Part shown: one piece after another, positions 15,758-25,533 of the stretch
Layout of the letters: each line of letters starts with the position of its first letter
How positions within the stretch are numbered: the first letter of the stretch is position 1
Origin: Pseudomonas kilonensis
GTDB taxonomy: Bacteria; Pseudomonadota; Gammaproteobacteria; Pseudomonadales; Pseudomonadaceae
NCBI RefSeq assembly: GCF_001269885.1
Contig: NZ_LHVH01000022.1
Location: forward strand, 1-64,000
DNA: 64,000 nucleotides
Reading direction: 5' to 3'
Notes under the pieces: generated by a model
Databases searched by the model: none
What the model was told of the DNA's origin: nothing
The model's input: only the letters and a program-made list of their open reading frames with translations
Made by a program: the position numbers and the translations under genes

Positions 15758-18700
15758 ATTTCTCGCGACTGTTCATCCTTCGCCCGGTCGCCACGACACT
15801 GAGCATGCTGGCGATCATTCTGGCCGGCCTGATCGCCTATCGGCTGCTGCCGGTGTCAGCACTGCCCCAAGTCGATTACCCGACCATCCGCGTGATGACC
15901 CTGTACCCGGGCGCCAGTCCCGATGTGATGACCAGTGCGGTGACCGCGCCCCTGGAGCGGCAGTTCGGACAGATGCCGGGCCTGACGCAAATGGCCTCCA
16001 CCAGTTCCGGCGGTGCGTCGGTGATTACCCTGCGCTTCAACCTCGATATCAACATGGACGTCGCCGAGCAGCAGGTGCAGGCTGCGATCAACGCCGCCAC
16101 CAACCTGCTGCCCAACGACCTGCCGGCGCCGCCGGTGTACAACAAGGTCAACCCGGCCGACACCCCGGTGCTGACCCTGGCCATTACCTCCAAGACCATG
16201 CTGCTGCCCAAGCTCAACGACTTGGTCGACACCCGCATGGCGCAGAAAATCGCCCAGATCAGCGGCGTCGGCATGGTCACCATCGCCGGCGGCCAGCGCC
16301 AGGCTGTGCGGATCAAGGTCAATCCCGAGGCCCTGGCGGCCAACGGCCTGAACCTGGCTGATGTGCGCACGCTGATCGGCGCTTCCAACGTCAACCAGCC
16401 CAAGGGCAACTTCGACGGCCCGACCCGGGTCTCGATGCTCGACGCCAACGACCAACTGACCTCGCCCAAGGACTACGGCGAGCTGATCCTGGCCTACGCC
16501 AATGGCGCGCCGTTGCGGCTCAAGGACGTGGCACAGATCGTCGACGGCGCCGAAAACGAACGGCTTGCCGCCTGGGCCAACGAAAACCAGGCCGTGCTGC
16601 TGAACATCCAGCGCCAGCCGGGGGCCAATGTCATCGAGGTGGTGGATCGGATCAAGGCCCTGCTGCCGAGCATCACCGACAACCTGCCGGCCGGCCTGGA
16701 TGTCACCGTGCTGACCGACCGCACCCAGACCATCCGCGCGTCGGTCACCGATGTGCAGCATGAATTGCTGATCGCCATTGCGCTGGTGGTCATGGTGACG
16801 TTCCTGTTCCTGCGTCGCGTCAGTGCCACGATCATCCCGTCGGTGGCCGTGCCGTTGTCGCTGATCGGCACCTTCGGCGTGATGTACCTGGCCGGTTTTT
16901 CCATCAATAACCTGACCCTGATGGCCTTGACGATTGCCACCGGTTTCGTGGTGGACGATGCCATCGTCATGCTGGAGAACATCGCCCGTTACATCGAGGA
17001 GGGCGACAGCCCGTTGCAGGCCGCGCTCAAGGGTGCGAAGCAGATCGGCTTTACGCTGATCTCCCTGACGCTGTCGCTGATCGCCGTGCTGATTCCGCTG
17101 CTGTTCATGGCCGACGTCGTGGGGCGGTTGTTTCGCGAGTTCGCCATCACCCTGGCGGTGGCGATCCTGATTTCCCTGGTGGTGTCCCTGACCCTGACGC
17201 CGATGATGTGCGCCCGCTTGCTCAAGCGCGAGCCCAAGGAAGCAGAGCAAGGCCGTTTCTACCGCGCCAGCGGCGCCTGGATCGACTGGTTGATCGCCGC
17301 CTACGGACGCAAGTTGCAGTGGGTGCTCAAGCATCAGCCACTGACCCTGTTGGTGGCGGTGGCCAGCCTGGTGCTGACGGTGGTGCTGTACCTGGCCGTG
17401 CCCAAGGGGTTCTTTCCGGTGCAGGACACCGGCGTGATCCAGGGCATTTCCGAGGCGCCGCAATCGATCTCCTTTGCCGCCATGAGCGAGCGCCAGCAGC
17501 AACTGGCGAAAGTGATTCTCGCCGACCCGGCGGTGCAGAGCCTGTCGTCCTACATCGGCGTGGACGGCGACAACGCCACGCTCAACAGCGGGCGCCTGCT
17601 GATCAACCTCAAGCCCCACAGCGAGCGGGACGACAGCGCCACCCAGATCATTGCCCGCTTGCAGCCGCAGTTGGATCGGCTGGTGGGCATTCGCCTGTTC
17701 ATGCAGCCGGTGCAGGACCTGACCATTGAAGACCGGGTCAGCCGCACCCAGTACCAGTTCAGCCTGTCATCGCCGGATGCCGAGTTGCTCAGCCTGTGGA
17801 GCGGGCGCCTGGTCGAGGCCCTGGCCCAACAGGCGGAGCTGACCGATGTGGCCAGCGACCTGCAGGACAAGGGCCTGCAGGTCTACCTGGTGATCGACCG
17901 CGACGCGGCCTCACGCCTGGGCGTCTCGGTGTCGAACATCACCGACGCGCTCTATGACGCCTTCGGCCAGCGGCAGATTTCCACCATTTACACCCAGGCC
18001 AGCCAGTACCGCGTGGTATTGCAGGCCCAGGCCGGGGAACGGATCGGGCCCCAGGCGCTGGACCAGATTCACGTCAAGACCACCGACGGTGGGCAGGTGC
18101 GGCTGTCGAGCCTGGCCCGGGTCGAAGAACGCCAGGCGCAACTGGCGATTGCCCACATTGGCCAGTTCCCGGCGGTGATGATGTCGTTCAACCTGGCGCC
18201 GGGCGTGGCCTTGGGGCATGCGGTGGACGTGATCGAAAAGGTCCAGCGGGACATCGGCATGCCGGTGGGCGTGCAGACCGAGTTCCAGGGCGCGGCCCAG
18301 GCTTTCCAGGCGTCGCTGTCGAGTACCTTGCTGCTGATCCTGGCAGCGGTGGTGACCATGTACATCGTGCTGGGCGTGCTGTACGAAAGCTACATCCACC
18401 CGATCACCATTCTTTCCACCTTGCCCTCGGCGGCCATCGGTGCCTTGCTGGCCTTGATCCTCAGTGGCAATGACCTGGGCATGATCGCGATCATCGGCAT
18501 CATTCTGCTGATCGGCATCGTCAAGAAGAACGCGATCATGATGATCGACTTCGCCCTCGACGCCGAGCGCAACCAGGGCATGGACCCGCAGACAGCGATC
18601 TACCAGGCTGCATTGCTGCGCTTCCGCCCGATTCTGATGACCACCCTGGCGGCCTTGTTCGGCGCAATACCGCTGATGTTCGCCACCGGCTCCGGCGCTG

Positions 18701-18849
18701 AACTGCGCCAGCCCCTGGGCTTGGTGATGGTAGGTGGGTTGTTGGTGAGCCAGGTATTGACGTTGTTCACGACGCCGGTGATCTACCTGTATTTCGATCG
18801 ACTGGGACGCCGGTTTGCCAGGCCTGATGGGAAAGAGGTGCGGGTGTGA
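15754..18849 (+). CDS. muxB: MuxB: RND-type multidrug efflux transporter (MdtB-like)
   Basis: This 1031-aa HAE1-family proton-drug antiporter has twelve predicted membrane helices and two large periplasmic loops. The proton relay residues are present: Asp401-Asp402 in ATGFVVDDAIVMLEN and Lys925 in GIVKKNAIMMIDFALDAE. The N-terminus (FSRLFILRPVATTLSMLAII) is typical of MdtB. The start overlaps the muxA stop (ATGA). In the Mdt/Mux systems two different RND proteins form a heteromultimer, and muxC downstream is the second. Length is as expected for the family. Confidence 0.95.
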   Translation: MNFSRLFILRPVATTLSMLAIILAGLIAYRLLPVSALPQVDYPTIRVMTLYPGASPDVMTSAVTAPLERQFGQMPGLTQMASTSSGGASVITLRFNLDINMDVAEQQVQAAINAATNLLPNDLPAPPVYNKVNPADTPVLTLAITSKTMLLPKLNDLVDTRMAQKIAQISGVGMVTIAGGQRQAVRIKVNPEALAANGLNLADVRTLIGASNVNQPKGNFDGPTRVSMLDANDQLTSPKDYGELILAYANGAPLRLKDVAQIVDGAENERLAAWANENQAVLLNIQRQPGANVIEVVDRIKALLPSITDNLPAGLDVTVLTDRTQTIRASVTDVQHELLIAIALVVMVTFLFLRRVSATIIPSVAVPLSLIGTFGVMYLAGFSINNLTLMALTIATGFVVDDAIVMLENIARYIEEGDSPLQAALKGAKQIGFTLISLTLSLIAVLIPLLFMADVVGRLFREFAITLAVAILISLVVSLTLTPMMCARLLKREPKEAEQGRFYRASGAWIDWLIAAYGRKLQWVLKHQPLTLLVAVASLVLTVVLYLAVPKGFFPVQDTGVIQGISEAPQSISFAAMSERQQQLAKVILADPAVQSLSSYIGVDGDNATLNSGRLLINLKPHSERDDSATQIIARLQPQLDRLVGIRLFMQPVQDLTIEDRVSRTQYQFSLSSPDAELLSLWSGRLVEALAQQAELTDVASDLQDKGLQVYLVIDRDAASRLGVSVSNITDALYDAFGQRQISTIYTQASQYRVVLQAQAGERIGPQALDQIHVKTTDGGQVRLSSLARVEERQAQLAIAHIGQFPAVMMSFNLAPGVALGHAVDVIEKVQRDIGMPVGVQTEFQGAAQAFQASLSSTLLLILAAVVTMYIVLGVLYESYIHPITILSTLPSAAIGALLALILSGNDLGMIAIIGIILLIGIVKKNAIMMIDFALDAERNQGMDPQTAIYQAALLRFRPILMTTLAALFGAIPLMFATGSGAELRQPLGLVMVGGLLVSQVLTLFTTPVIYLYFDRLGRRFARPDGKEVRV

Positions 18850-18868
18850 CGGCGATGCAGCGCTTTTC

Positions 18869-19007
18869 GTGGCGAGGGAGCTTGCTCCCGCTGGTCTGTG
18901 GGAGCAAAGCTTGCTCGCGAGACAGGCGCCTCGATTCTGCAAGACCGCATCGCGTCCATCGCGGGCAAGCCTTGCTCCCACATAGCGGGAGCAAGCTCCC
19001 TCGCCAC
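18869..19007. repeat. Nested REP element between muxB and muxC
   Basis: The outer arms GTGGCGAGGGAGCTTGCTCC (from 18869) and its complement (18984-19007) enclose an inner REPIN from TGTGGGAGCAAAGCTTGCTC (18897) to CAAGCCTTGCTCCCACA (ends about 18982). It occupies most of the 211-bp gap between muxB and muxC inside what is otherwise a tightly packed operon. Confidence 0.93.
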
Positions 19008-19060
19008 AAAAGCCCAGCTATCTCTTGTGGTCAGTGGCTTGAAGTCTGTGGTGGCGGCCG

Positions 19061-22000
19061 ATGAACCTCTCCGGCCCCTTCATCCGCCGCCCCGTAGCGA
19101 CCATGCTCCTGAGCTTCGCCATCATGCTGCTCGGTGGCGTGAGCTTCGGCCTGCTGCCGGTTTCGCCCCTGCCGCAAATGGATTTCCCGGTGATCGTGGT
19201 CCAGGCCAACCTGCCAGGGGCGAGCCCCGAGGTGATGGCTTCGACGGTGGCTACGCCCCTGGAGCGTTCCTTCGGCGCCATCGCCGGGGTCAACACCATG
19301 AGCAGCCGTTCCAGCCAGGGTTCTACCCGCGTCATTCTGCAATTTGACCTGGACCGTGACATCAACGGTGCCGCCCGGGAAGTGCAGGCGGCCATCAATG
19401 CGTCGCGCAACCTGTTGCCCAGTGGCATGCGCAGCATGCCCACCTACAAGAAGGTCAACCCGTCCCAGGCGCCGATCATGGTGCTCTCGCTGACCTCGGA
19501 TGTGTTGGAAAAAGGCCAGCTCTACGACCTGGCTTCGACCATCCTGTCCCAGAGCCTGTCCCAGGTGGCGGGTGTCGGCGAGGTGCAGATCGGCGGCAGC
19601 TCGTTGCCGGCGGTGCGCATCGAACTGGAGCCGCAGTTGCTCAATCAGTACGGCGTGGCCCTGGACGATGTACGCACCGCCATTGCCGATAGCAACGTGC
19701 GCCGGCCCAAGGGGTCGGTGGAGGACGATCGGCGCATGTGGCAGGTCCAGGCCAACGACCAGTTGGAAAAGGCCAAGGACTACGAAACGCTGATCATCCG
19801 TTACCAGGACGGCTCGGTATTGCGGCTCAAGGACGTGGCGAAAGTCACCGACAGCGTCGAGGATCGCTACAACAGCGGTTTCTTCAACAATGATGCCGCC
19901 GTGTTGCTGGTGATCAACCGCCAGGCCGGGGCCAACATCATCGAGACCGTCAACGAGATCAAGGCGCAACTGCCCGCGCTGCAGGCCGTGCTACCGGCCA
20001 GCGTCAAGCTGAACCTGGCGATGGACCGCTCGCCGGTGATCAAGGCCACCCTGCATGAAGCGGAAATGACCTTGCTGATCGCCGTGGCCCTGGTGGTGCT
20101 GGTGGTGTTCCTGTTCCTCGGCAATTTCCGCGCCTCGCTGATCCCGACCCTGGCGGTGCCGGTGTCGCTGGTGGGCACGTTTGCGGTGATGTACCTGTAC
20201 GGTTTCTCCCTGAACAACCTGTCGCTGATGGCGTTGATCCTCGCGACGGGGCTGGTGGTGGACGATGCCATCGTGGTGCTGGAGAACATCTCCCGGCATA
20301 TCGACGAAGGCGTCCCTCCTATGACAGCGGCGTATAGGGGGGCCGAAGAGGTGGGTTTCACTTTGCTGTCGATGAACGTCTCGCTGGTGGCGGTATTCCT
20401 GTCGATCCTGTTCATGGGCGGGATCATCGAGAGCCTGTTCCGCGAATTTTCCATCACCCTGGCGGCGTCCATCGTGGTCTCGCTGATGGTCTCGCTTACC
20501 CTCACACCGATGCTCTGCGCCCGTTGGCTCAAGCCTCACGTGCCGGGGCAGGAAAACCGCTTGCAGCGCTGGAGCCAGCGGCTCAATGACCGCATGGTCC
20601 GTGGTTACGCGATCAGCCTGGACTGGGTGCTGCGCCATCGACGCCTGACCTTGCTGAGCCTGCTGGTGACCATCGGCGTGAACGTCGCGTTGTATGTGGT
20701 GGTGCCGAAAACCTTCATGCCGCAGCAGGACACCGGCCAGTTGATCGGTTTCGTGCGTGGCGACGACGGGCTGTCGTTCAACGTGATGCAGCCGAAGATG
20801 GAAATTTTCCGCCGCGCCGTGCTCAAGGACGAGGCGGTGCAAAGCGTCGCCGGTTTCATCGGTGGCAACAACGGCACCAACAACGCCTTCATGCTGGTGC
20901 GCCTCAAGCCGATCAAGGAGCGTAATATTTCTGCACAAAAGGTCATCGAGCGCCTTCGTAAAGAAATGCCCAAGGTCCCCGGCGCTCAGTTGATGTTAAT
21001 GGCCGACCAGGACCTGCAGTTCGGTGGCGGTCGCGAGCAGACCACCTCGCAGTATTCCTACATCCTGCAAAGCGCTGACCTGGCGTCGCTGCGCGCCTGG
21101 TACCCCAAGGTTGTGGCGGCCTTCCGGGCCTTGCCGGAACTCACCGCCATCGACGCCCGCGACGGGGGTGGGGCGCAGCAGGTGACGCTGGTGGTGGACC
21201 GCGACCAGGCCAAGCGCCTGGGCATCGACATGGACATGGTCACCGCGGTGCTCAACAACGCCTACAGCCAACGGCAGATATCCACCATCTACGACAGCCT
21301 CAACCAGTACCAGGTGGTGATGGAGGTCAATCCCAAGTATGCCCAGGACCCGAGTACCCTCGAGCAGGTCCAGGTCATCACCGCCGATGGCGCGCGCGTG
21401 CCGCTGTCGGCCATTGCCCACTACGAGAACAGCCTGGAGGACGACCGGGTCAGCCATGAAGGCCAGTTCGCGTCCGAGGGCATTTCCTTCGACATGGCCG
21501 AAGGTGTCACGGTGGAGCAGGGCACCGCGGCCATCGAGCGGGCACTTGCCAAGCTTGGGTTGCCCGAGGATGTCATCGCGAAAATGGCCGGCACCGCCGA
21601 TGCGTTCGCCGCCACCCAGAAAAGCCAACCGTTCATGATCCTCGGGGCGTTGCTGGCGGTGTACCTGGTGTTGGGTGTGCTCTATGAAAGCTACATCCAT
21701 CCGCTGACCATCCTGTCTACGTTGCCATCGGCCGGGGTTGGCGCGTTGCTGTCGATCTACGCGCTGGGTGGCGAGTTCAGCCTGATCTCGCTGTTGGGAC
21801 TGTTCCTGTTGATCGGTGTGGTGAAGAAAAACGCCATCCTGATGATCGATCTGGCGCTGCAACTGGAGCGTGCCGGACAGACGCCACTGGAGTCGATCCG
21901 CAGCGCTTGCCTGCTGCGGTTGCGGCCAATCCTGATGACCACGCTGGCGGCGATCCTCGGCGCCTTGCCGCTGCTGCTCGGCGCCGCCGAAGGCTCGGAA

Positions 22001-22165
22001 ATGCGCCAGCCGCTGGGCCTGACCATCATCGGTGGGTTGGTGTTCAGCCAGGTACTGACGCTCTACACCACCCCGGTGGTTTACCTTTATCTCGACAAGC
22101 TGCGCCATCGCTTCAATCGCTGGCGCGGTGTGCGCACTGATGCTGCCCTGGAAACTCCGCTATGA
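19061..22165 (+). CDS. muxC: MuxC: RND-type multidrug efflux transporter (MdtC-like)
   Basis: This 1034-aa protein is the second RND subunit of the MuxABC-OpmB pump. It starts NLSGPFIRRPVATMLLSFAI. It retains Asp401-Asp402 (ATGLVVDDAIVVLEN) and Lys923 (GVVKKNAILMIDLALQLE) of the proton pathway, so both RND subunits look energy competent. ATG 19061 has only a weak upstream ribosome site (GGTGGCGG). The REP-filled gap to muxB could reduce its expression relative to muxB, although this has not been measured. The stop overlaps opmB by four bases. Confidence 0.95.
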   Translation: MNLSGPFIRRPVATMLLSFAIMLLGGVSFGLLPVSPLPQMDFPVIVVQANLPGASPEVMASTVATPLERSFGAIAGVNTMSSRSSQGSTRVILQFDLDRDINGAAREVQAAINASRNLLPSGMRSMPTYKKVNPSQAPIMVLSLTSDVLEKGQLYDLASTILSQSLSQVAGVGEVQIGGSSLPAVRIELEPQLLNQYGVALDDVRTAIADSNVRRPKGSVEDDRRMWQVQANDQLEKAKDYETLIIRYQDGSVLRLKDVAKVTDSVEDRYNSGFFNNDAAVLLVINRQAGANIIETVNEIKAQLPALQAVLPASVKLNLAMDRSPVIKATLHEAEMTLLIAVALVVLVVFLFLGNFRASLIPTLAVPVSLVGTFAVMYLYGFSLNNLSLMALILATGLVVDDAIVVLENISRHIDEGVPPMTAAYRGAEEVGFTLLSMNVSLVAVFLSILFMGGIIESLFREFSITLAASIVVSLMVSLTLTPMLCARWLKPHVPGQENRLQRWSQRLNDRMVRGYAISLDWVLRHRRLTLLSLLVTIGVNVALYVVVPKTFMPQQDTGQLIGFVRGDDGLSFNVMQPKMEIFRRAVLKDEAVQSVAGFIGGNNGTNNAFMLVRLKPIKERNISAQKVIERLRKEMPKVPGAQLMLMADQDLQFGGGREQTTSQYSYILQSADLASLRAWYPKVVAAFRALPELTAIDARDGGGAQQVTLVVDRDQAKRLGIDMDMVTAVLNNAYSQRQISTIYDSLNQYQVVMEVNPKYAQDPSTLEQVQVITADGARVPLSAIAHYENSLEDDRVSHEGQFASEGISFDMAEGVTVEQGTAAIERALAKLGLPEDVIAKMAGTADAFAATQKSQPFMILGALLAVYLVLGVLYESYIHPLTILSTLPSAGVGALLSIYALGGEFSLISLLGLFLLIGVVKKNAILMIDLALQLERAGQTPLESIRSACLLRLRPILMTTLAAILGALPLLLGAAEGSEMRQPLGLTIIGGLVFSQVLTLYTTPVVYLYLDKLRHRFNRWRGVRTDAALETPL

Positions 22166-23643
22166 CCGACCGTTCGCCTTTCAATCTTGCCGCAACGCTG
22201 GCGACCGCCCGTGGCTCGCGGGTGCTGAGCCTGGTGCTGTGCGTGGCGATGCTCAGTGCCTGCGCCGTCGGCCCGGATTATCAACGTCCCCAGGCTGCCG
22301 CCCCGGTGCAATACAAGGAGGCCCAGGGCTGGCGTCAGGCCAACCCCAGCGATGCGATGGCCAGGGGCGCCTGGTGGGAGCTGTACGGCGATGCGCAACT
22401 CAATGGCCTGGTGGACCAGCTCAATGCGTCCAACCAGACCGTGGCCCAGGCCGACGCCCAGTACCGGCAGGCCCGGGCGCTGGTGCGCAATGCCCGTGGC
22501 GCATTTTTCCCCACCGTGGACCTGACCGTTGGCAAGACCCGCTCCAGCCAGGGCACAGGCAGCAGCAGTTCGAGCCTGAGCAGTTCGTCCAGCGGCATTC
22601 GCGACACCTACAGCGCCCAGGCCGGCGTCAGCTGGGAGGCGGACGTGTGGGGCAAGTTGCGCCGCACCCTGGAAGCCGACGAGGCGAGCGCCCAAGCCAG
22701 TTTCGCCGACCTGGCGGCGATGCGCCTGAGCCAGCAATCGGAACTGGTGCAGAACTACTTGCAGTTGCGGGTGATCGATGAACAGAAGCGCCTGTTGCAG
22801 ACCACCGTCGACAATTATCAGCGCTCCCTGAAAATGACTGAAAACCAGTACCGCGCCGGGGTGTCCGGCAGGGACGCGGTGGCCCAGGCGCAAAACCAGC
22901 TCAAGACTACCCAGGGCGACCTGATCGACCTGATCTGGCAGCGGGCCCAGTTTGAAAACGCCATCGCCGTGCTGATCGGCCTGCCGCCGGCCGAGTTCAA
23001 CCTGGCCGAGGCCCAGGACATCCCGTCATTGCCGCAGATCCCGGTGGCATTGCCGTCGCAACTGCTCGAACGCCGGCCGGACATCGCCTCGGCAGAGCGT
23101 TCGGTAATGGCCGCCAACGCCAACATCGGCGTCGCCAAGGCCGCGTACTACCCGGACCTGACCCTGAGCCTCAGTGGCGGCTACAGCAGCAGTACCTACG
23201 ACAACTGGGTGAGCGTGCCGAACCGCTTCTGGTCGGTAGGGCCGCAATTGGCGATGACGCTGTTCGACGGCGGCCAGCGTTCGGCAGAGGTCGACCGTAC
23301 TGTCGCGGCCTACGACCAGACCGTCGCCACCTATCGCCAGACCGTGCTCGACGGCTTGCGCGAGGTGGAAAACTACATGATCCAGCTCAAGGTGCTGGAA
23401 GACGAAGCCCGTGTGCGCCAGGAAGCCCTGGACGCCGCCCGGGAATCCCTGCGTCTGACGCAGAACCAGTACAAGGCCGGCTTGATTGCCTACCTCGACG
23501 TGGTCACCGTCCAGGCCACCGCGCTGAGCAACGAACGCAGCGTGCTGAGCCTGCAGCAGAGCCGCCTGATCGCCAGCGTGCAGTTGATTGCCGCATTGGG
23601 GGGTGGTTGGGACGGGCAGCTGCAGGCGGACGAGAAGCCCTGA
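22162..23643 (+). CDS. opmB: OpmB: outer-membrane efflux lipoprotein (TolC/NodT family)
   Basis: This 493-aa outer-membrane channel of the Mux pump starts at ATG 22162, overlapping muxC. It has a lipoprotein signal with lipobox LSAC (Cys34) followed by AVGPDYQRP, the classical NodT/OprM start. Two OEP repeats are visible (residues about 75-260 and 290-480), with LPSQLLERRPDIASAERSV and FDGGQRSAEVDRTVAAYDQT as family signatures. A Ser-rich stretch (SSSSLSSSSSG) lies between strands near residue 135-145. A REPIN follows after the stop. Confidence 0.95.
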   Translation: MTDRSPFNLAATLATARGSRVLSLVLCVAMLSACAVGPDYQRPQAAAPVQYKEAQGWRQANPSDAMARGAWWELYGDAQLNGLVDQLNASNQTVAQADAQYRQARALVRNARGAFFPTVDLTVGKTRSSQGTGSSSSSLSSSSSGIRDTYSAQAGVSWEADVWGKLRRTLEADEASAQASFADLAAMRLSQQSELVQNYLQLRVIDEQKRLLQTTVDNYQRSLKMTENQYRAGVSGRDAVAQAQNQLKTTQGDLIDLIWQRAQFENAIAVLIGLPPAEFNLAEAQDIPSLPQIPVALPSQLLERRPDIASAERSVMAANANIGVAKAAYYPDLTLSLSGGYSSSTYDNWVSVPNRFWSVGPQLAMTLFDGGQRSAEVDRTVAAYDQTVATYRQTVLDGLREVENYMIQLKVLEDEARVRQEALDAARESLRLTQNQYKAGLIAYLDVVTVQATALSNERSVLSLQQSRLIASVQLIAALGGGWDGQLQADEKP

Positions 23644-23660
23644 TCACTGTGACGGGGTGA

Positions 23661-23746
23661 GTGGGAGCAAGGCTTGCCCGCGATGAAGGCAATGCGGTCT
23701 TTCAAGAATCGAGTTGCCTGTTTCGCGGACAAGCCTTGCTCCCACA
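23661..23746. repeat. REPIN (inverted REP pair)
   Basis: GTGGGAGCAAGGCTTGCCCG at 23661 and GGACAAGCCTTGCTCCCACA ending at 23746 form an inverted pair with a spacer of about 45 bp. It lies between opmB and the crotonase gene. Confidence 0.92.
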
Positions 23747-23883
23747 GAGTTCCCCCTTTTCCATAAAGTTTTCCTTGGTCATGTCGGCAGTCAGTCCCGC
23801 TTTTGGCCGATGCACTGCCTACGTACCGTCGCGCTGGCTTGTTATAGTTCAAGCCTCTTTTCAGCCGGTAAAGGATCACTGCC

Positions 23884-24696
23884 ATGTCGCAATACCAAGC
23901 GTTCAACGTCGAACTTGCAGACAACATTGCCCATGTGCAGATCAATCGCCCGGAAAAGATCAATTCGATGAACGCCGCGTTCTGGAGCGAGATCATCGAG
24001 ATCTTCCAATGGATCGATGACACCGATGCCGCACGGGTGGTGGTGCTCAGCGGCGCCGGCAAGCATTTTTCCTCCGGCATCGACCTGATGATGCTGGCAG
24101 GCGTGGCCAACGAGCTGGGCAAGGACGCAGGGCGCAATGCACGCCTGCTGCGGCGCAAGATCCTGCAACTGCAAGCCTCGTTCAACGCCGTGGACAATTG
24201 CCGCAAACCCGTGCTCGCGGCGATCCAGGGCTACTGCCTGGGCGGGGCCATCGACCTTATTGCCGCCTGCGACATGCGTTACGCGGCCGAGGACGCGCAA
24301 TTCTCCATCAAGGAGATCGATATCGGCATGGCCGCCGATGTTGGCACATTGCAACGCTTGCCCCGGATCATCGGGGACGGCATGCTGCGTGAACTCGCTT
24401 ATACGGGGCGCACCTTCGGTGCCGACGAAGCGCGCAGCATCGGCCTGGTCAATCGTGTCTACAGCGACACCGCCAGCCTGCTCGACGGCGTGATGGGCAT
24501 TGCCCGGGAAATCGCCGCCAAGTCGCCGATTGCCGTGACCGGTACCAAGGAAATGATCAGCTACATGCGCGACCACCGCATCGACGACGGCTTGGAATAC
24601 GTCGCCACCTGGAACGCCGCCATGTTGCAATCGACCGACCTGCGCGTGGCCATGGCCGCCCATATGAGCAAACAGAAACCTGAATTTCAGGATTGA
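23884..24696 (+). CDS. Crotonase-family enzyme, probably delta(3,5)-delta(2,4)-dienoyl-CoA isomerase
   Basis: This 270-aa protein starts at ATG 23884 behind AAAGGATC. It shows the crotonase core INRPEKINSMNAAFW, the first oxyanion-hole segment KHFSSGIDLMML, and the second CLGGAIDLIAACDMRYAAED. The stretch FSIKEIDIGMAADVGTLQRL is nearly that of mammalian ECH1 dienoyl-CoA isomerase, where the Glu and Asp are catalytic. It would therefore act in beta-oxidation of unsaturated fatty acids with odd-position double bonds. No other beta-oxidation gene is nearby. nudC follows after 6 bp and is probably co-transcribed. Confidence 0.88.
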   Translation: MSQYQAFNVELADNIAHVQINRPEKINSMNAAFWSEIIEIFQWIDDTDAARVVVLSGAGKHFSSGIDLMMLAGVANELGKDAGRNARLLRRKILQLQASFNAVDNCRKPVLAAIQGYCLGGAIDLIAACDMRYAAEDAQFSIKEIDIGMAADVGTLQRLPRIIGDGMLRELAYTGRTFGADEARSIGLVNRVYSDTASLLDGVMGIAREIAAKSPIAVTGTKEMISYMRDHRIDDGLEYVATWNAAMLQSTDLRVAMAAHMSKQKPEFQD

Positions 24697-24702
24697 TTGA
24701 CC

Positions 24703-25533
24703 ATGATTTCACGCTGGACCACCGCAGTACTCGATACCGCTCTTGCTGGCGGGTGGGCCGTCGCCCGCAGCCCTGAGGGCTTTCTGTTCGATGACAACGG
24801 CGCGCTGTTTCCCCGCGAATGGCTCAAGCGGCAGGATTTGTCGATTCTCGCCGAGCACGGCATCGGTCACCTGGATGGCGAGCCGGTCTACCTGTTGGAA
24901 CTGCACAGCCCGCTGGACATTCCTGGCTGTAACTGGAAAGGCTTGCGGGCGTTCATGCTCGAGGATGACCACACACTCTACAAAGTGTTGGGTTATGCGG
25001 CACAGATCGGCACCTGGGCCCGCGAGCATCGTTTCTGTGGCAGTTGCGGCAAGCGCATGAGCCAGATTCCGTTGGAACGGGCCATGTATTGCGACGCCTG
25101 TGAGCTGCGGCACTATCCGCGGATTTCACCGAGCATGATCGTGTTGATTACCCGCGGCGATGAAGTCCTGCTGGCCCGTTCACCGCGCTTCGTCACGGGC
25201 GTCTACAGCACCCTGGCGGGGTTTGCCGAGCCTGGCGAGTCGGCCGAGGATTGCCTGGTTCGCGAGGTGCGCGAAGAAGTCAGTATCGAGGTGAAGAACA
25301 TCCAGTACATGGGCAGCCAGTGCTGGCCGTTCCCCCATTCGATGATGCTCGGTTTCCACGCTGAATATGCAAGTGGCGACATCGTGCCCCAGGAAGATGA
25401 AATCGAGGACGCCCAATGGTTCAACGTCCACGACCTGCCACCGTTACCGGCCTCGCGCTCCATCGCCCGCTACCTGATCGACCTGTATGTGGCGCGGCGC
25501 TTAGGCCACGCTGAACCAGTGCTGCCAGGCTAG
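24703..25533 (+). CDS. nudC: NudC: NAD+/NADH diphosphatase and RNA NAD-decapping Nudix enzyme
   Basis: This 276-aa protein starts at ATG 24703. TTG 24697 is also in frame. It has the NudC N-terminal domain. A four-Cys zinc site (CGSCGKRM and YCDACELRHYPR, residues about 107-130) is followed by the Nudix box GFAEPGESAEDCLVREVREE (about 170-192). The family signature SQPWPFPxS just after the Nudix box reads SQCWPFPHS here, with Pro replaced by Cys. NudC splits NADH to NMNH and AMP and removes NAD caps from RNA. The last 33 bases overlap the convergent transporter gene on the other strand. Confidence 0.95.
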   Translation: MISRWTTAVLDTALAGGWAVARSPEGFLFDDNGALFPREWLKRQDLSILAEHGIGHLDGEPVYLLELHSPLDIPGCNWKGLRAFMLEDDHTLYKVLGYAAQIGTWAREHRFCGSCGKRMSQIPLERAMYCDACELRHYPRISPSMIVLITRGDEVLLARSPRFVTGVYSTLAGFAEPGESAEDCLVREVREEVSIEVKNIQYMGSQCWPFPHSMMLGFHAEYASGDIVPQEDEIEDAQWFNVHDLPPLPASRSIARYLIDLYVARRLGHAEPVLPG

